From Ruegeria sp. A3M17 (GTDB taxonomy: Bacteria > Pseudomonadota > Alphaproteobacteria > Rhodobacterales > Rhodobacteraceae), in NCBI RefSeq assembly GCF_003318255.1, contig NZ_QOCF01000007.1, positions 1-64,000 of the forward strand: DNA of 64,000 bases, written 5' to 3'. Under the pieces are notes generated by a model. The model saw only the letters and a program-made list of their open reading frames with translations, was not told where the DNA came from and searched no databases. Position numbers and translations under genes: made by a program. Below are positions 35,214-46,078 of the stretch, in pieces (within the stretch, counting starts at the first letter, position 1; the number at the start of each line of letters is the position of its first letter).

Positions 35214-36470
35214 TCAGTCGGAAAGCGCGGTCATCAACCGCGCTTTCTCACCCACGTCATCGGGTTTTGAGATGACGGCAGCCAGATCTTCCAGCGACGC
35301 AAACGAATGGCCTGCACGGAAACTGTCCACATGCGGCAGCATGGCCGCGACACCCTGCGCCTTGGGCGCGAATCCATCCCACCGCAGCAATGGATTCAAC
35401 CAGATCAGACGGCGCGCGGACAGGTGCAGACGCTCCATCTCTTTACCAAGCGCCCCGGGGTCTCCCCGATCCAGCCCGTCCGAGATCAATAGGACCACAG
35501 CACCCTGCCCCATGACCCGCCGCGACCAATCGCGGTTGAACGCGTGCAGACATTCGCCAATCCGCGTTCCCCCTTCCCAATCCTGAGCCTCAGCCCCTGC
35601 GGAGGCCAGCGCGGCATCGACATCGCGCTGCTGAAGATGACGGGTGATATTCGTCAGACGCGTCCCAAAGGTGAATGCGTGAACCTTGGCCCATCCTGCC
35701 CCTTTGGCGTTCGACACCGCATGCAGGAAATGCAAAACGATCCGGCTGTACTGACTCATCGAACCCGAGATATCGCAGAGCACCACAAGATTGGGCCACC
35801 GAGGTTTGGGCTTTAGCTTGGCTATATCCCGCAATTCCCCCCCCTGACGCATCGCGGCGCGCAATGTCCGTGCCCGGTCGATGCGATGCCCCAGATGGCT
35901 GGCCTGACCGCGCCTGGATTCTATGGGCTTCACCGGGAGAGCAAGCCGCGACAGCATGCGCTTAGCTTGCGCGATCTCGGTGGTGCTCATCTGCTCAAAG
36001 TCCAGACTGCGCAGACGTTCCTCGGAGGATGCCGTTTGCGAGGCGTCGATCTCTAACTCGGTTTCTTCTTCCTGCTCAGCCACCTCGGGCAAATCACGTT
36101 CAACCCCGTCCAACAGCGCCTCGGCCGCGCGCTTTTCGGCCGCGTCAGCCTCGCGTTCTTCCTGTACGCCGCGAATGGCCGGTAGCATCATGGACATCAT
36201 GTGCTCAAGATATCGGGGGTCACGCCAATAGAGGCGAAAGACCTGCGCAAATAAAGTGCGGTGTTCCGGGCGGTTCACGAAACAGGCGTGCAATGTCCAA
36301 TAGAAATCCTGTTTTTCCGTGAACCCCGCCGCCTGTACCGCACGAATAGCGTCAACAACGCGCCCGGTTCCGATCGGCAACCCGGCCTTACGCAGCGCCC
36401 GTGCAAAATGAGTGATGTTTTGCGCCAGCTTGGGGTTGTCCGGAATGTCGATCGGAAGCTGTTCAGCCAT
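35214..36470 (-). CDS. coxE: VWA-domain protein, CoxE family
   Basis: The 418-residue cytosolic protein has a helical N-terminal region and a C-terminal von Willebrand A domain. The metal-ion adhesion motif is visible as LCDISGSMSQYS (DxSxS) at about residue 235, followed by LISDGLDRGDPG. This is the CoxE family, which together with the MoxR-type ATPase CoxD is needed for assembly of the active site of CO dehydrogenase in carboxidotrophs. It overlaps coxD by one base. It lies 750 bases from xdhC, separated by a single gene on the other strand. Confidence 0.9.
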   Translation of the reverse strand: MAEQLPIDIPDNPKLAQNITHFARALRKAGLPIGTGRVVDAIRAVQAAGFTEKQDFYWTLHACFVNRPEHRTLFAQVFRLYWRDPRYLEHMMSMMLPAIRGVQEEREADAAEKRAAEALLDGVERDLPEVAEQEEETELEIDASQTASSEERLRSLDFEQMSTTEIAQAKRMLSRLALPVKPIESRRGQASHLGHRIDRARTLRAAMRQGGELRDIAKLKPKPRWPNLVVLCDISGSMSQYSRIVLHFLHAVSNAKGAGWAKVHAFTFGTRLTNITRHLQQRDVDAALASAGAEAQDWEGGTRIGECLHAFNRDWSRRVMGQGAVVLLISDGLDRGDPGALGKEMERLHLSARRLIWLNPLLRWDGFAPKAQGVAAMLPHVDSFRAGHSFASLEDLAAVISKPDDVGEKARLMTALSD

Positions 36471-37378
36471 CAGGCTGGTTCCAGCGACGCTTTGGCTTGA
36501 TCCAGTATTCGTTTCGCCTCGGACCCCTGCAATTTCTGGATGTCGTCCTGGTATTTCAAGATCGCACCCAGAGTGTCTCCGATCACTTCCGGGCTAAGGT
36601 TGATGACGTCCAGCGCAAGCAGGCATTTGGCCCAATCTATCGTCTCAGCCACACCCGGTTTCTTGAACAGGTCTTCGGTGCGTAGATGCTGAACAAAGGC
36701 CACGACCTCACGACTAAGCGCTTCGGCAGCTTCCGGAGCGCGCGCGTGCAGGATTTCGATCTCTCGGTCGAAATTGGGGTAGTCGACCCAATGATAGAGG
36801 CAGCGTCGTTTTAATGCATCATGCACCTCACGTGTGCGGTTCGAGGTGACGATAACGATGGGCGGCTCCGGTGCTTTGATCGTGCCCAGTTCAGGAATTG
36901 TGACCTGAAAATCGCTGAGCGCTTCAAGCAGGAACGCCTCGAACGGTTCGTCTGTGCGATCAAGCTCGTCGATCAACAGGACCGGCGCACCATGCTCATC
37001 CGGGCGCATTGCCTGCAGCAGCGGGCGTTCAATCAGGTACTCGTCCGAGAATAGCTCGGTCTGCAATGTGCCCCGATCCGCCCCGCCCGAGGCTTCGGCC
37101 GTGCGGATCGCCACCATCTGCGCCGGAAAGTTCCATTCATAAACAGCGGAAGAGGCATCCAGTCCTTCGTAGCATTGCAACCTGATCAAGCGCCGGTTCA
37201 GAGCGGCGGCAAGGGCCTTGGCAATCTCGGTCTTGCCCACCCCGGCCTCACCTTCCAGAAACAGTGGTCGGCCCAGTTTCAGGGACAGGAACACCACCGT
37301 CGCCAGCGCACGCCCGCAGACATAGCCCTGTGAACCCAACATGGATTGAACGGCGTCGATGGAATCTGGCTGTGTCAT
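36470..37378 (-). CDS. coxD: MoxR-type AAA+ ATPase, CoxD-like
   Basis: This 302-residue AAA+ ATPase of the MoxR family shows Walker A GEAGVGKTE (about residue 42), Walker B LLIDELDR and sensor 1 IVTSNRTRE. Such ATPases act as chaperones with a VWA partner; here the partner is the overlapping coxE. In CO-oxidisers CoxD and CoxE insert sulfur and copper in the active site. The ATG at 37378 is preceded by GGGAGAG; the frame is open for 32 codons more without homology. Confidence 0.9.
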   Translation of the reverse strand: MTQPDSIDAVQSMLGSQGYVCGRALATVVFLSLKLGRPLFLEGEAGVGKTEIAKALAAALNRRLIRLQCYEGLDASSAVYEWNFPAQMVAIRTAEASGGADRGTLQTELFSDEYLIERPLLQAMRPDEHGAPVLLIDELDRTDEPFEAFLLEALSDFQVTIPELGTIKAPEPPIVIVTSNRTREVHDALKRRCLYHWVDYPNFDREIEILHARAPEAAEALSREVVAFVQHLRTEDLFKKPGVAETIDWAKCLLALDVINLSPEVIGDTLGAILKYQDDIQKLQGSEAKRILDQAKASLEPA

Positions 37379-37532
37379 GTTTCGATCTCTCCCTTGGCAC
37401 AACAGGTCATGACCACCCGCGCGCGTCAAGGCCGTGTTCTTTCCGGGACTTACGACGATCGGACTGATTGACAAGGTCTGGAACCGAATTGAAGGTCTTT
37501 CACCGCCGGGTCCGCTGTGCTAGCGGAAGGCC

Positions 37533-38570
37533 ATGACCGATACCCTCACGATCCGCCGCCCCGACGACTGGCATCTGCACTTGCGCGATGGCGCGATGTT
37601 GCAGGCCGTCCTGCCCGAAACCGCGCGTCATTTTGCCCGCGCGATCATCATGCCGAACCTTGTACCGCCCGTCGTACGCGGCGATCAGGCAGCTGCATAC
37701 CGCAACCGCATATTGGCCGCGCTGCCCGAAGGCATGACGTTCGACCCGTTGATGACCCTGTACCTGACCGAGGATACGGACCCCGATGATATGGCAGCAG
37801 CCCATGCCAGCGGTTTGGTCAAAGCGGTCAAACTGTACCCGGCCGGCGCGACGACCAACTCTGCCTCGGGCGTGCAGGACTTCGACAAAGTGCGTCCGGT
37901 GCTGGAAAAGATGGCCGAGATCGGATTGCCCATGTGTGTGCATGGTGAGGTGACCGACGCCGAAATCGACATCTTTGACCGTGAGGCCGTGTTCATCGAC
38001 CGAGTTCTTGATCCGATCCGCAAGGCCACACCCGGCCTGCGCGTGGTGATGGAGCACATCACGACCGCGAACGGCGTTGACTACGTCAAATCCAATGACA
38101 AGGATCTGGGTGCAACGATCACGGCGCACCACCTGATTATCAACCGCAACCATATCCTCGTTGGTGGAATCAAGCCGCATTACTATTGCCTGCCTGTCGC
38201 CAAGCGCGAAGAACATCGACTGGCTCTGCTGGCGGCTGCGACTTCGGGCGATGCGCGGTATTTCCTGGGTACTGACAGCGCACCCCACACCGACGCCAAC
38301 AAGGAAATGGCCTGCGGGTGTGCGGGATGCTTCACGGCGACCAACACAATGTCACTTGTAGCCGAGATGTTTGACCGCGAGGGCGCTTTGGACAAGCTGG
38401 AAGGCTTTGTGTCTCTGAACGGCCCGGCCTTCTATCGCCTTCCGGTGAATGAGTTGACGATCACCCTGACCAAAGGCGAACCGGTAGAATACCCGGACAA
38501 GATCGACTGCGACGAAGGTCCGGTCACAGTGTTTGAACCGGGTTTCCCGCTACACTGGCGCGTGACTTAA
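37533..38570 (+). CDS. pyrC: Dihydroorotase (class II)
   Basis: PyrC closes carbamoyl-aspartate to dihydroorotate in pyrimidine synthesis. The 345-residue length is that of the short enterobacterial-type enzyme. The metal ligands are visible as DWHLHLRDG near the N-terminus, the carboxylated Lys in [20 protein letters not shown], the MEHITT segment and the catalytic Asp in LGTDSAPH. Start and length fit the family. Its TAA stop lies in TTAA (38567-38570), which also supplies the stop of the convergent MmgE/PrpD gene. Confidence 0.97.
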   Translation: MTDTLTIRRPDDWHLHLRDGAMLQAVLPETARHFARAIIMPNLVPPVVRGDQAAAYRNRILAALPEGMTFDPLMTLYLTEDTDPDDMAAAHASGLVKAVKLYPAGATTNSASGVQDFDKVRPVLEKMAEIGLPMCVHGEVTDAEIDIFDREAVFIDRVLDPIRKATPGLRVVMEHITTANGVDYVKSNDKDLGATITAHHLIINRNHILVGGIKPHYYCLPVAKREEHRLALLAAATSGDARYFLGTDSAPHTDANKEMACGCAGCFTATNTMSLVAEMFDREGALDKLEGFVSLNGPAFYRLPVNELTITLTKGEPVEYPDKIDCDEGPVTVFEPGFPLHWRVT

Positions 38571-39862
38571 CCCGCCAGCATAGCAGACAAATCGCGGGCG
38601 CGGCCTCCGGTACGCAGCATCGACCAGATCGCGTCCGCGTCATCTGCTCCAATCAGCTTGTTGGCCTTGCCTCGCACGCGGTCCTCACGATCTGACAAGG
38701 TCATGGGGACTAAAAGGTCATGCGTGGCCTCGCGCGTTGCTCCATCCCGGCGCAACAAAGTCAGCTGCGCCTGTGTTTCCGCCAAACTGTCATCCGCTTC
38801 GACAGAGACTCGGTCCCGCAAGGACGTCAGGCGCGAGTCGGTGCAAATTTTGTCGGAATAGCTGCCGGGCAAGGCCGTATCATACCCAAGCGCTAGCATC
38901 GCAACCACCGTCCGATATGAGAACTTGGCCCCAAGACCAGTTGTCGGGGATGTCTGATTGCAGACGCTCATCCACCTTGGATGCGTCTTGATCTTGATCT
39001 CGGCGACTTCTGGTTCGGCGATATCCAGGTCGCGTGCTGCCTCAAGAGCGGCGTGCAATCCGTGGCAACAAGCATGAAACTTGTGACTGACGCCTTCAAA
39101 AAGCCATTCCGCGCCCAGCCCATCCAATGAGGCTGCAATGTCAGACTGTCCTTTATGTGTCGCGCCAAATCCATAGGACCCTTCCATCGCGTCTGAATTG
39201 GGATCGAATCCCGATGCCACCAACAAAGCAGCCTCAACCCCGGCAGAGGCCGCAAGACCCGCGTTATAAGGTTTCCCCATCGTTCCGAATTGCGCCTTTA
39301 GACCGGCGGCCCGAGTCGCTGTCAGGCCCAGAACTTTTCGCATCTGTTCGACGTCGAACCCCAGTATGCGCCCTGCAGCGACAGCCGCACCAAACGCACC
39401 GGACGTTGCCGTTTGGTGAAAGCCCGCCTGATAGTGATCCCGCCCCAGCCAGAGACCGATCCGAATGGATGTCTCCATCCCAACCAGCGCGGCCTCAAGG
39501 AAATCTACCAGAATGCGGTCGTCCCATTCGCTTAGGGCCAGCGCCGCCGGAAGGACGGCAACCGATGGGTGGCCGATATGGGCGAAATGTGTGTCGTCAT
39601 AATCCAGGGCATGCGAAACGGTTCCGTTTACCAATGCAGCACCGCGCAAAGGTGCCCCACCTCCGCCAAAAAGGCGCGCTTGTTCCGCACCCTCTTCGCC
39701 GAGCACAATGTCGCGCACCGTCCGGGAAACAGGCTCATCAACTCCGGCACGCCCGACAGCGATCCAGTCCAAAACAGAAAGAGACGTAACGACCCGCGTC
39801 TGCAAAGTCGTCGTGATGGGCCCCGCCGCGAAGGCTGCCAGTGAAGTGGTAAAATCGGTCAT
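38567..39862 (-). CDS. MmgE/PrpD family protein
   Basis: This 431-residue protein belongs to the MmgE/PrpD family, whose known members are 2-methylcitrate dehydratase and cis-aconitate decarboxylase-like enzymes; this one has no methylcitrate genes around it. The family features [17 protein letters not shown] (about residue 84) and [20 protein letters not shown] followed by HAGLAA-like text (about 200) are present. The substrate is unknown. It ends with a shared stop with pyrC and begins 38 bases before the stop of the Coq10-like gene, in the same direction. Confidence 0.88.
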   Translation of the reverse strand: MTDFTTSLAAFAAGPITTTLQTRVVTSLSVLDWIAVGRAGVDEPVSRTVRDIVLGEEGAEQARLFGGGGAPLRGAALVNGTVSHALDYDDTHFAHIGHPSVAVLPAALALSEWDDRILVDFLEAALVGMETSIRIGLWLGRDHYQAGFHQTATSGAFGAAVAAGRILGFDVEQMRKVLGLTATRAAGLKAQFGTMGKPYNAGLAASAGVEAALLVASGFDPNSDAMEGSYGFGATHKGQSDIAASLDGLGAEWLFEGVSHKFHACCHGLHAALEAARDLDIAEPEVAEIKIKTHPRWMSVCNQTSPTTGLGAKFSYRTVVAMLALGYDTALPGSYSDKICTDSRLTSLRDRVSVEADDSLAETQAQLTLLRRDGATREATHDLLVPMTLSDREDRVRGKANKLIGADDADAIWSMLRTGGRARDLSAMLAG

Positions 39863-39899
39863 GGACGCAGTCTAGCGACCGTCAACCCGGGGTAAAGAC

Positions 39900-40346
39900 C
39901 TAGCTGTACAAGTCCTTCGCACGGGTCTCAAAGGCCTGAACGATCCGATGCATGGCCTCGTTGAAGACCACACCGATGATCCCTTGCAGAATGGCGTTCT
40001 TGAATTCGAAATCCACGTGGAAAGTGATGTTGCATCCGCCATCATCGGCGTCGGCAAACTGCCAGTCGGATTTCATGTATTTGAATGGCCCGTCCAGATA
40101 TTCGGTGTCGATTCTCTTCTGATCGGCAAACAAAGTCACTCGGCTGCCGAACCGTTCGCGGAACACTTTGAACGAAATTACCAGGTCCGCTTCCATGACC
40201 TGCGCCTCACCCGCCGCATAGGTCCGACGAATGCGGGCGGCAGCGCACCAGGGCAGAAACTCAGGGTACTTGGCCACATCGGCGACCAGCTCGTACATCT
40301 GCTGCGCAGTGTAAGGAAGGTGGCGTGTTTCCGAATGAGTAGGCAT
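39900..40346 (-). CDS. Coq10/RatA family START-domain protein
   Basis: The 148-residue protein is a polyketide cyclase/START fold member of the Coq10/RatA family (ubiquinone-binding). Recognisable parts are [23 protein letters not shown] and the C-terminal [21 protein letters not shown]. In alphaproteobacteria it is often annotated as ubiquinone-binding protein; RatA toxin activity shown in E. coli cannot be assumed. The ATG at 40346 (MPTHSETRH) is chosen by homology. It is divergent from hpt. Confidence 0.88.
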   Translation of the reverse strand: MPTHSETRHLPYTAQQMYELVADVAKYPEFLPWCAAARIRRTYAAGEAQVMEADLVISFKVFRERFGSRVTLFADQKRIDTEYLDGPFKYMKSDWQFADADDGGCNITFHVDFEFKNAILQGIIGVVFNEAMHRIVQAFETRAKDLYS

Positions 40347-40417
40347 GGCGTCCGGTTTTTCAGGTGACAATGGCGCGTCATGTCGTATGTTGCGCGCCAA
40401 AGATCAAGGGGGCACCG

Positions 40418-40960
40418 ATGAGCGACCGCGCATATGTGATAGATACGATGATCTCGGCCAAGGCGATTGCAGCCCGAATCGAGGAATTATGCCGCGAAAT
40501 CACGGCGGAATTCGGAGATACCGACAAGCTGATCGTGGTCGGCCTGCTGCGCGGCAGCTTCGTCTTCATCGCGGATCTGGTACGCGAACTGGACCTGCCG
40601 ATCGAGGTCGATTTCCTCGAAGTTTCCTCGTATGGAGACGCGATGGAAAGCAGCCGGGAAGTACGCATTCTCAAGGACTTGCGCGGCGCAATTGAAGGGC
40701 GCGATGTTTTGGCCGTCGAAGATATCGTCGACACCGGCCACACGCTGAACCACGTTACAAAACTGTTGCGCAGCCGGAAGCCAAGCCGACTTAAGTCCAT
40801 TGCCTTGCTGGACAAACCCAGCCGGCGCGAGGTCGATTTCCGATCCGATTGGATCGGCTTTGAAATTCCGGACGAATTTGTTGTGGGTTACGGGATCGAC
40901 TACGCGCAGCGCAATCGCAACTTGCCATTTATCGGCAAAGTTCGATTTGTCGAAGACTGA
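40418..40960 (+). CDS. hpt: Hypoxanthine phosphoribosyltransferase
   Basis: Hpt converts hypoxanthine (and guanine) with PRPP to the nucleotide in purine salvage. The 180-residue protein has the phosphoribosyltransferase PRPP motif [14 protein letters not shown] (about residue 100), the upstream [15 protein letters not shown] loop, and the C-terminal purine-site [20 protein letters not shown] is a strong ribosome site before the ATG at 40418. Length and motifs match the family. Confidence 0.95.
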   Translation: MSDRAYVIDTMISAKAIAARIEELCREITAEFGDTDKLIVVGLLRGSFVFIADLVRELDLPIEVDFLEVSSYGDAMESSREVRILKDLRGAIEGRDVLAVEDIVDTGHTLNHVTKLLRSRKPSRLKSIALLDKPSRREVDFRSDWIGFEIPDEFVVGYGIDYAQRNRNLPFIGKVRFVED

Positions 40961-40976
40961 ACCGGGCTACCTCTGA

Positions 40977-42131
40977 TCAAGCTTGGAAATCACCTAAAAC
41001 CTGCCGGATAGCCGACAGGAAAACCACGGTTCCAACAGGTATCAACGCGTCTGGGAAATCATAATCGGGGTTATGCAATTGCGGGTGACCCTGCCCCGCG
41101 CCCAGCCAGAACATCGCCGTCTTTGCGCCTTTGCCGAATTGCCCGAAATCTTCTGAGAATTTTTGCGGCGTCTCCGTTGAATGGCATGGCACTCCACGCT
41201 CAGTGCAGGCCGTTGCGATGATGCTCACCGCGTCGCTGTGATTGACGCAGGCCTCGAAGACATCGTCATAGGTGATCTCAACCCCCAGACTGTCGGCGGA
41301 TGCGGCGCGGCGCGCCAGCGCTTCGGCCTCGGTCATCAGCGTTTGCATCCGGGCGTCTGAAACGGTGCGCAAGGTCACCCAGATCTCGGCCTGTCCCGGA
41401 GCGACGCCGAAAGTCGGCTCTCCCAAACGGGCATGCGTCACAGTTGTCAGCGCAAAATCTGCATCCAACGCGCCGCCCGCGCCCAAACCTGCCAGTTGCA
41501 ACATCAATTCAGACATTGCCCGGGCCGGGGAAACCCCATCCTGAGGCGCAGCCGCATGGGATGTCTTGCCGGTCAGGATGATCTTCATCCCGCGCGAGGC
41601 GCAATTGGCCGAACCCTGACACAACTCAACTGCACCAAGTTCCAACCCCGGCAGGTTGTGCAGAGAGAACACATAGTCCGGCGCGATTTGCCCGAATTGG
41701 GGGTCCGCGCGAAAGGCGATGGCGCCCTGCCCGGTTTCCTCAGCCGGTTGAAAGATCAAAACCACCCGACCCTTTATAGGTCGCTGGCGCGCCAGGTCTT
41801 CGGCAACGCCAAGCACCATAGTCATGTGGCCATCGTGGCCACACAGATGTCCTTTGCCCGGAACCTTCGACACGTAGGGGTGCGTGCCAAGTTCTTGAAT
41901 CGGCAGCCCGTCCAACTCGCACCGGATACCTACGGTCGGCCCAGCCTGCCCACTGTCAAAAACCGCGGCAACGCCATGCCCCCCCAATCCGGTAAGCACA
42001 TGGTCTGCACCGAATCCCTGCAAAAGCTCTGTCATGCGGGCAGCGGTCTCACGCTCGTGCCCGGATAGTTCGGGATATTGATGCAGGTCGTGGCGCAGGC
42101 GTGTCAGCCGCGCGTGCGCTTCGGGTGTCAC
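40977..42131 (-). CDS. M20-family amidohydrolase (hippurate hydrolase/IAA-amino acid hydrolase-like)
   Basis: This 384-residue metallo-amidohydrolase removes an acyl or aryl group from an amino acid conjugate. Metal-binding segments visible are [12 protein letters not shown] (about residue 90-101), [10 protein letters not shown] and the C-terminal QLHNPDYDF. The dimerisation insert lies in the middle (about 175-285). Members act as hippurate hydrolase or N-acyl-amino acid deacylase; which applies is unknown. It overlaps lipA by 4 bases and would be co-transcribed downstream of it. Confidence 0.9.
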   Translation of the reverse strand: MTPEAHARLTRLRHDLHQYPELSGHERETAARMTELLQGFGADHVLTGLGGHGVAAVFDSGQAGPTVGIRCELDGLPIQELGTHPYVSKVPGKGHLCGHDGHMTMVLGVAEDLARQRPIKGRVVLIFQPAEETGQGAIAFRADPQFGQIAPDYVFSLHNLPGLELGAVELCQGSANCASRGMKIILTGKTSHAAAPQDGVSPARAMSELMLQLAGLGAGGALDADFALTTVTHARLGEPTFGVAPGQAEIWVTLRTVSDARMQTLMTEAEALARRAASADSLGVEITYDDVFEACVNHSDAVSIIATACTERGVPCHSTETPQKFSEDFGQFGKGAKTAMFWLGAGQGHPQLHNPDYDFPDALIPVGTVVFLSAIRQVLGDFQA

Positions 42132-43078
42132 CCCTGTTCCAGCTTTTTCTGGCGTGCTTCACGCAACCGGGCAAAGTCATCGCCCGCGTGATAGGACGAC
42201 CGGGTCAGAGGTGTCGCGGACACCATCAGGAAACCTTTGCCATAAGCTGCCTTTTCATAGGATGCGAATTCTTCCGGCGTCACGAACCGATCCACACCAT
42301 GGTGTTTGGGCGTGGGCTGCAGATACTGGCCGATGGTCAGAAAGTCGATATCGGCGGCGCGCATGTCATCCATGACCTGCCGAACTTCTTGCTCATTCTC
42401 ACCCAAGCCGACCATGATTCCCGATTTGGTGAAAATAGACGGGTCCAGCTCTTTGACGCGCTGCAACAGCCGCAACGAGTGGAAATAGCGCGCACCTGGA
42501 CGCACTTCGAGGTACAGGCCGGGTACGGTTTCCAGATTGTGGTTGAACACGTCCGGCTTGGCCTCGACCACAGCCTCAAGAACAGATGGGGCGCATTTCA
42601 GGAAATCGGGTGTCAGGATTTCAATCGTCGTCTTCGGCGACCGATGCCGCACCGCGCGTATCGTCTGCGCGAAATGATCGGCACCGCCGTCCTTCAGATC
42701 ATCGCGGTCAACGGATGTGATCACGACGTGGTTCAAACCCAGCTTTTCAACCGCATGCGCCACGCGTCCTGGTTCAAACGCATCCAACGAGTCGGGACGT
42801 CCCGTTGCAATGTTACAGAAGGTACAGCCGCGCGTGCAGATCTCGCCCATGATCATCATGGTGGCGTGGCCCTGGCTCCAGCATTCGCCTACATTTGGGC
42901 ATCCGGCCTCTTCACACACTGTGACCAGATTATTCTCGCGCATGATCTTGTGCGTCTCGGCATAACCCTTACCGCCGGGTGCCTTGACGCGTATCCACTT
43001 GGGCTTTTTAGGCTGCGCATTATCTGGACGATGCGCTTTTTCGGGATGACGTTGTTCTGGGATCTTCAGATCACGCAC
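42128..43078 (-). CDS. lipA: Lipoyl synthase
   Basis: LipA is a radical-SAM enzyme that inserts two sulfur atoms in octanoyl groups bound to E2 and H proteins. The 316-residue protein carries the auxiliary cluster cysteines [13 protein letters not shown] and the radical-SAM motif [13 protein letters not shown]. The C-terminal RSSYHA end with the third-type Ser is present. No lipB is seen next to it. It is first in a two-gene unit with the M20 amidohydrolase. Confidence 0.97.
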   Translation of the reverse strand: MRDLKIPEQRHPEKAHRPDNAQPKKPKWIRVKAPGGKGYAETHKIMRENNLVTVCEEAGCPNVGECWSQGHATMMIMGEICTRGCTFCNIATGRPDSLDAFEPGRVAHAVEKLGLNHVVITSVDRDDLKDGGADHFAQTIRAVRHRSPKTTIEILTPDFLKCAPSVLEAVVEAKPDVFNHNLETVPGLYLEVRPGARYFHSLRLLQRVKELDPSIFTKSGIMVGLGENEQEVRQVMDDMRAADIDFLTIGQYLQPTPKHHGVDRFVTPEEFASYEKAAYGKGFLMVSATPLTRSSYHAGDDFARLREARQKKLEQG

Positions 43079-43341
43079 GGCTGACTTTCCTGACTTTGGG
43101 TCAATTTGCTTTGCCTTAACATAATACGCCCGCGCAGACTATGCCACCCGGGTATACCCGCCATGCATAGTGGGTTTGCACTCGCAGAATACGGCCCTGT
43201 ACTTCAAACATCCAAGGCAGATTAATTTTCATTTACCGCTACTTAAAGATATATCGCAATTGCAGCATTTCTGGCGTTGAAGGCGGTTTAGAACTGTTTT
43301 AAGTCACCACTAATTCTAATGTGAATCACAGGAGCCCGTAG

Positions 43342-43890
43342 ATGAAAACCGGCGCAAAACTGCCTTCCGTTACCTTCCACACCCGCGTCCGCGACGAAGC
43401 AATCGAAGGATCCAACCCGTTCCGTTGGGAAGACAAGACAACCGCGGATTACTTCGCAGGCAAGCGCGTCATCCTGTTTTCCCTACCCGGTGCGTTCACA
43501 CCCACATGCTCGACCTACCAACTGCCTGGTTTCGAAAACGGCTATGCCGATTTCACTGCCAAGGGCATCGATGAAATTTACTGCATGTCCGTGAATGACA
43601 GCTTTGTCATGAACAAATGGGCACAGGATCAGGGCCTGAAAAACGTCAAAGTCATCCCTGACGGTTCGGGCGAGTTTACCCGCAAAATGGGCATGCTGGT
43701 CGACAAGGAAAACCTGGGCTTTGGCATGCGTTCGTGGCGCTACGCTGCCATCGTAACCGATGGTGTAGTCGAAGCTTGGTTCGAAGAGCCCGGCCTGATG
43801 GACAACTGCCCCGAAGACCCCTATGGTGTTTCGTCCCCGGAAACCCTGATGAACCACCTAGAAGTAGCCAAAGAACCGGCACTGGCATAA
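43342..43890 (+). CDS. Peroxiredoxin (Prx5/AhpE-like, peroxidase with glutaredoxin-type partner)
   Basis: This 182-residue thiol peroxidase of the Prx5 group reduces peroxides in the cytosol. The peroxidatic Cys lies in GAFTPTCSTYQLPGF (PxxxTxxC). A resolving Cys candidate is in EIYCMSV or DNCPED. No fused glutaredoxin domain is present. The ribosome site AGGAG precedes the ATG. It faces an OxyR gene across a terminator, and OxyR may control it through the 263-base upstream region (43079-43341), where no clear operator was recognised. Confidence 0.93.
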   Translation: MKTGAKLPSVTFHTRVRDEAIEGSNPFRWEDKTTADYFAGKRVILFSLPGAFTPTCSTYQLPGFENGYADFTAKGIDEIYCMSVNDSFVMNKWAQDQGLKNVKVIPDGSGEFTRKMGMLVDKENLGFGMRSWRYAAIVTDGVVEAWFEEPGLMDNCPEDPYGVSSPETLMNHLEVAKEPALA

Positions 43891-43911
43891 GAATTGTCAT
43901 GCTGACGTATC

Positions 43912-43939
43912 AAAGGCTCGCCTCTGGCGGGCCTTTTTT
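43912..43939 (+). terminator. Rho-independent terminator of the peroxiredoxin gene
   Basis: AAAGGCTCGCC/GGCGGGCCTTT pair over 11 bases with a 3-base loop and six T. It overlaps the last bases of the convergent oxyR stop. Confidence 0.88.
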
Positions 43940-44861
43940 AATGGCGGGTCGCGGTTACGATATCTTCGCCAACACGCCGGATGACATCCGCTAGGCTGTC
44001 GAACCAGTCTTCATGTCCCGTCGAAAGACGCCGGACCAACCCCACCTTCCGCGCAGGCTGCGGTGCCCCGAACCGCATGAGCTTGAGCCCTGGAACTGCT
44101 TCGGTTTCCGAGCGCGCCGCGAGTTCAGGCATGAGTGTCAGACCAAACCCTTCGGCAACCAGTCGCGACAGAGTCGCCAGAGAGGACGCCCCCATATTGA
44201 TCAAACCGCTGCTTCTGTCCTGACCACAGACCTCAAGCGCTTGATCCGTCAGGCAATGCCCGTCATCCAGCAACATCAGCTGCGCGGTCTGTAAATCCAC
44301 TGGGCGCAAAGCATCCGGGTCCGAGTGTACTGTCCCAAGCCGCCCTGCGCTTCCGGCAAGCAGAAAGCGATCCTCGAAAAGCGGCAATTCGAACAATTCG
44401 CTGCCACCGGCCGGCAAGGCCATCACACCGGCATCGATTTCCCCGGCCCGCAGCATGGCCAGCAAGCGCTCGGTCCGTGCCTCGCGGATCTGCACCCGCA
44501 AGGAGACGTCGGCTGTGCGCAGCCCGGCAAGCACACCAGGCAAAAGATAAGGCGCAATCGTTGGGATGATTCCAATCGCCAAAGACCGATGCCCAACGGA
44601 ATGATCCTTTGCGAACTGGTCCAGCCTGTCTGCCGCGCCAAGCACCTGACGGGCGTAGTCCAGCACGTCGCGACCCAACGGCGTCAGCAGTATGTCGCGG
44701 GCCTGACGTTCGAACAGCGGCCCGCCCAAGGTCTCTTCTAACGCTTTGATTTGAACCGACAGCGCGGGTTGTGAGACATGGCAGACCTGCGCCGCACGAC
44801 CAAAATTGCGCTGATCTGCCACCGCATTGAAATACTGAAGCTGTCTGAGGGTAAAATTCAT
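43938..44861 (-). CDS. oxyR: Hydrogen peroxide-inducible regulator OxyR (LysR family)
   Basis: The 307-residue LysR-type protein has an N-terminal winged HTH (TLRQLQYFNAVADQRNFGRAA, then HVSQPALSVQIKALEE) and a LysR substrate domain. Two cysteines, C203 and C212 in GHCLTDQALEVCGQ, have the nine-residue spacing of the redox pair C199/C208 of E. coli OxyR, which identifies the regulator. The ATG at 44861 has AGGA upstream; an upstream TTG would add two residues. Peroxiredoxin lies convergent to it and is a likely target. Confidence 0.93.
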   Translation of the reverse strand: MNFTLRQLQYFNAVADQRNFGRAAQVCHVSQPALSVQIKALEETLGGPLFERQARDILLTPLGRDVLDYARQVLGAADRLDQFAKDHSVGHRSLAIGIIPTIAPYLLPGVLAGLRTADVSLRVQIREARTERLLAMLRAGEIDAGVMALPAGGSELFELPLFEDRFLLAGSAGRLGTVHSDPDALRPVDLQTAQLMLLDDGHCLTDQALEVCGQDRSSGLINMGASSLATLSRLVAEGFGLTLMPELAARSETEAVPGLKLMRFGAPQPARKVGLVRRLSTGHEDWFDSLADVIRRVGEDIVTATRH

Positions 44862-44913
44862 AGGCAATTCCTATCACTACCCCCTGAAACCTCAACTGTG
44901 AATTATGGAACTT

Positions 44914-46023
44914 CTACCCAATCAGGCGAGTTTTCTCTGCCTGATCTTCGTAATGGCGCTTTAGACGCTGCAGGGCGATACGCAACACGATCTTCCCGGA
45001 ACGCGCCGACCAGCCCATACGTTTTTCGGCCAATTCCAGCCCCTCAAGATAACAGCAGCACCGCAGTGCCACGTCGCTTAGCCCGGGTCCCAGATCCGAC
45101 AGGGCACGTTCAACCCGAGCGCGCGCGTCTGAAGACCCCTGCCCTGCATACGTTCCATTGGCGAAACTTCCCCGCCCCCCGGCAGTTAGAAAGTGATCCC
45201 AGTTTTGGGCAACCTGCGGACCGATCTGCGACAGTTCAAAGTCTTCGCGCAGCCGTTCGCCAGCGCCGACCAGAGTTTCGTCGAGAAAGGGCTTTCCGTC
45301 CTTGTCCCGCCTGCGCGCCAACGCGATCAGCGGACTTTCGGCGGCGCTGTACCGAATACGTCTGGCACCGTGCGGCGACCTGTCTTGTCTTTTTTCGCCA
45401 TGCGGTTGAAACGGCGATTGCGCCTCGGCCATGCCGAACTCGTTTCTGGCGCGCGCTTTGTTCTCGGCCTCGGCGATCAGTTGGCTTAAGGCCGACCGCC
45501 CGGAAGAAGAGATACGATACCGAGAAATACGTCCGGGATTATCGCAGGATATCCAATCATTCAGAGCCAGCGCTTGGGCAATCGTGCAATCGACGACTGC
45601 GGTTCTTGCGGTCCCGCTGTCACCGGTATCACGGACGACCACAGCCTTGTCCATCTCTTCCGCCACGGCCAGAACCGCGCCGGTTTCGCAAAGGCGGCGC
45701 AGTATTCGAAGAGCTTCGCGGTTGAACTCATCATCCTTGGTCGCCGCATCGTTGGCTTGCCCCCCCAAAGGCTCGTTCAGGGACCCTGCACGCCCCTGTT
45801 GATCCGTGAAATGGACCTCTGCCAGCGCTTGCAGCGCAGCATCCACTAATGGATCGTCGCGGCGCATTTCAATACGTCGGATCTGTCTGAGTATGGTTGA
45901 CGCATGGCACCCCACGGATCGCGCGATGTCGCGGATCGATTGACCGGTTTCGGTATGCGCCAGGTATCTCTGCGCCCCTTCAGGCACCCACGCCGGAATG
46001 GTGAAAGCCATGTTTTCTTGCAT
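44914..46023 (-). CDS. DUF6456 domain protein with N-terminal HTH
   Basis: The 369-residue protein begins with an HTH-like segment (about residues 15-55, TETGQSIRDIARSVGCHAS then TILRQIRRIE), has a second winged-helix-like region near 105-180, and ends with the C-terminal DUF6456 region (about 215-365, SPLIALARRRDKDGKPFLD then VALRCCCYLEGLELAEKRMGW). The family is common in Rhodobacteraceae and has no established function. A DNA-binding regulator is likely. GAGGG precedes the ATG at 46023. It is divergent from the DUF6477 gene. Confidence 0.82.
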   Translation of the reverse strand: MQENMAFTIPAWVPEGAQRYLAHTETGQSIRDIARSVGCHASTILRQIRRIEMRRDDPLVDAALQALAEVHFTDQQGRAGSLNEPLGGQANDAATKDDEFNREALRILRRLCETGAVLAVAEEMDKAVVVRDTGDSGTARTAVVDCTIAQALALNDWISCDNPGRISRYRISSSGRSALSQLIAEAENKARARNEFGMAEAQSPFQPHGEKRQDRSPHGARRIRYSAAESPLIALARRRDKDGKPFLDETLVGAGERLREDFELSQIGPQVAQNWDHFLTAGGRGSFANGTYAGQGSSDARARVERALSDLGPGLSDVALRCCCYLEGLELAEKRMGWSARSGKIVLRIALQRLKRHYEDQAEKTRLIG

Positions 46024-46078
46024 AGTTACGTGCCCTCGTCGACAAAACAATCGGTTCTCAATCGCCCCCGGTGAATGT

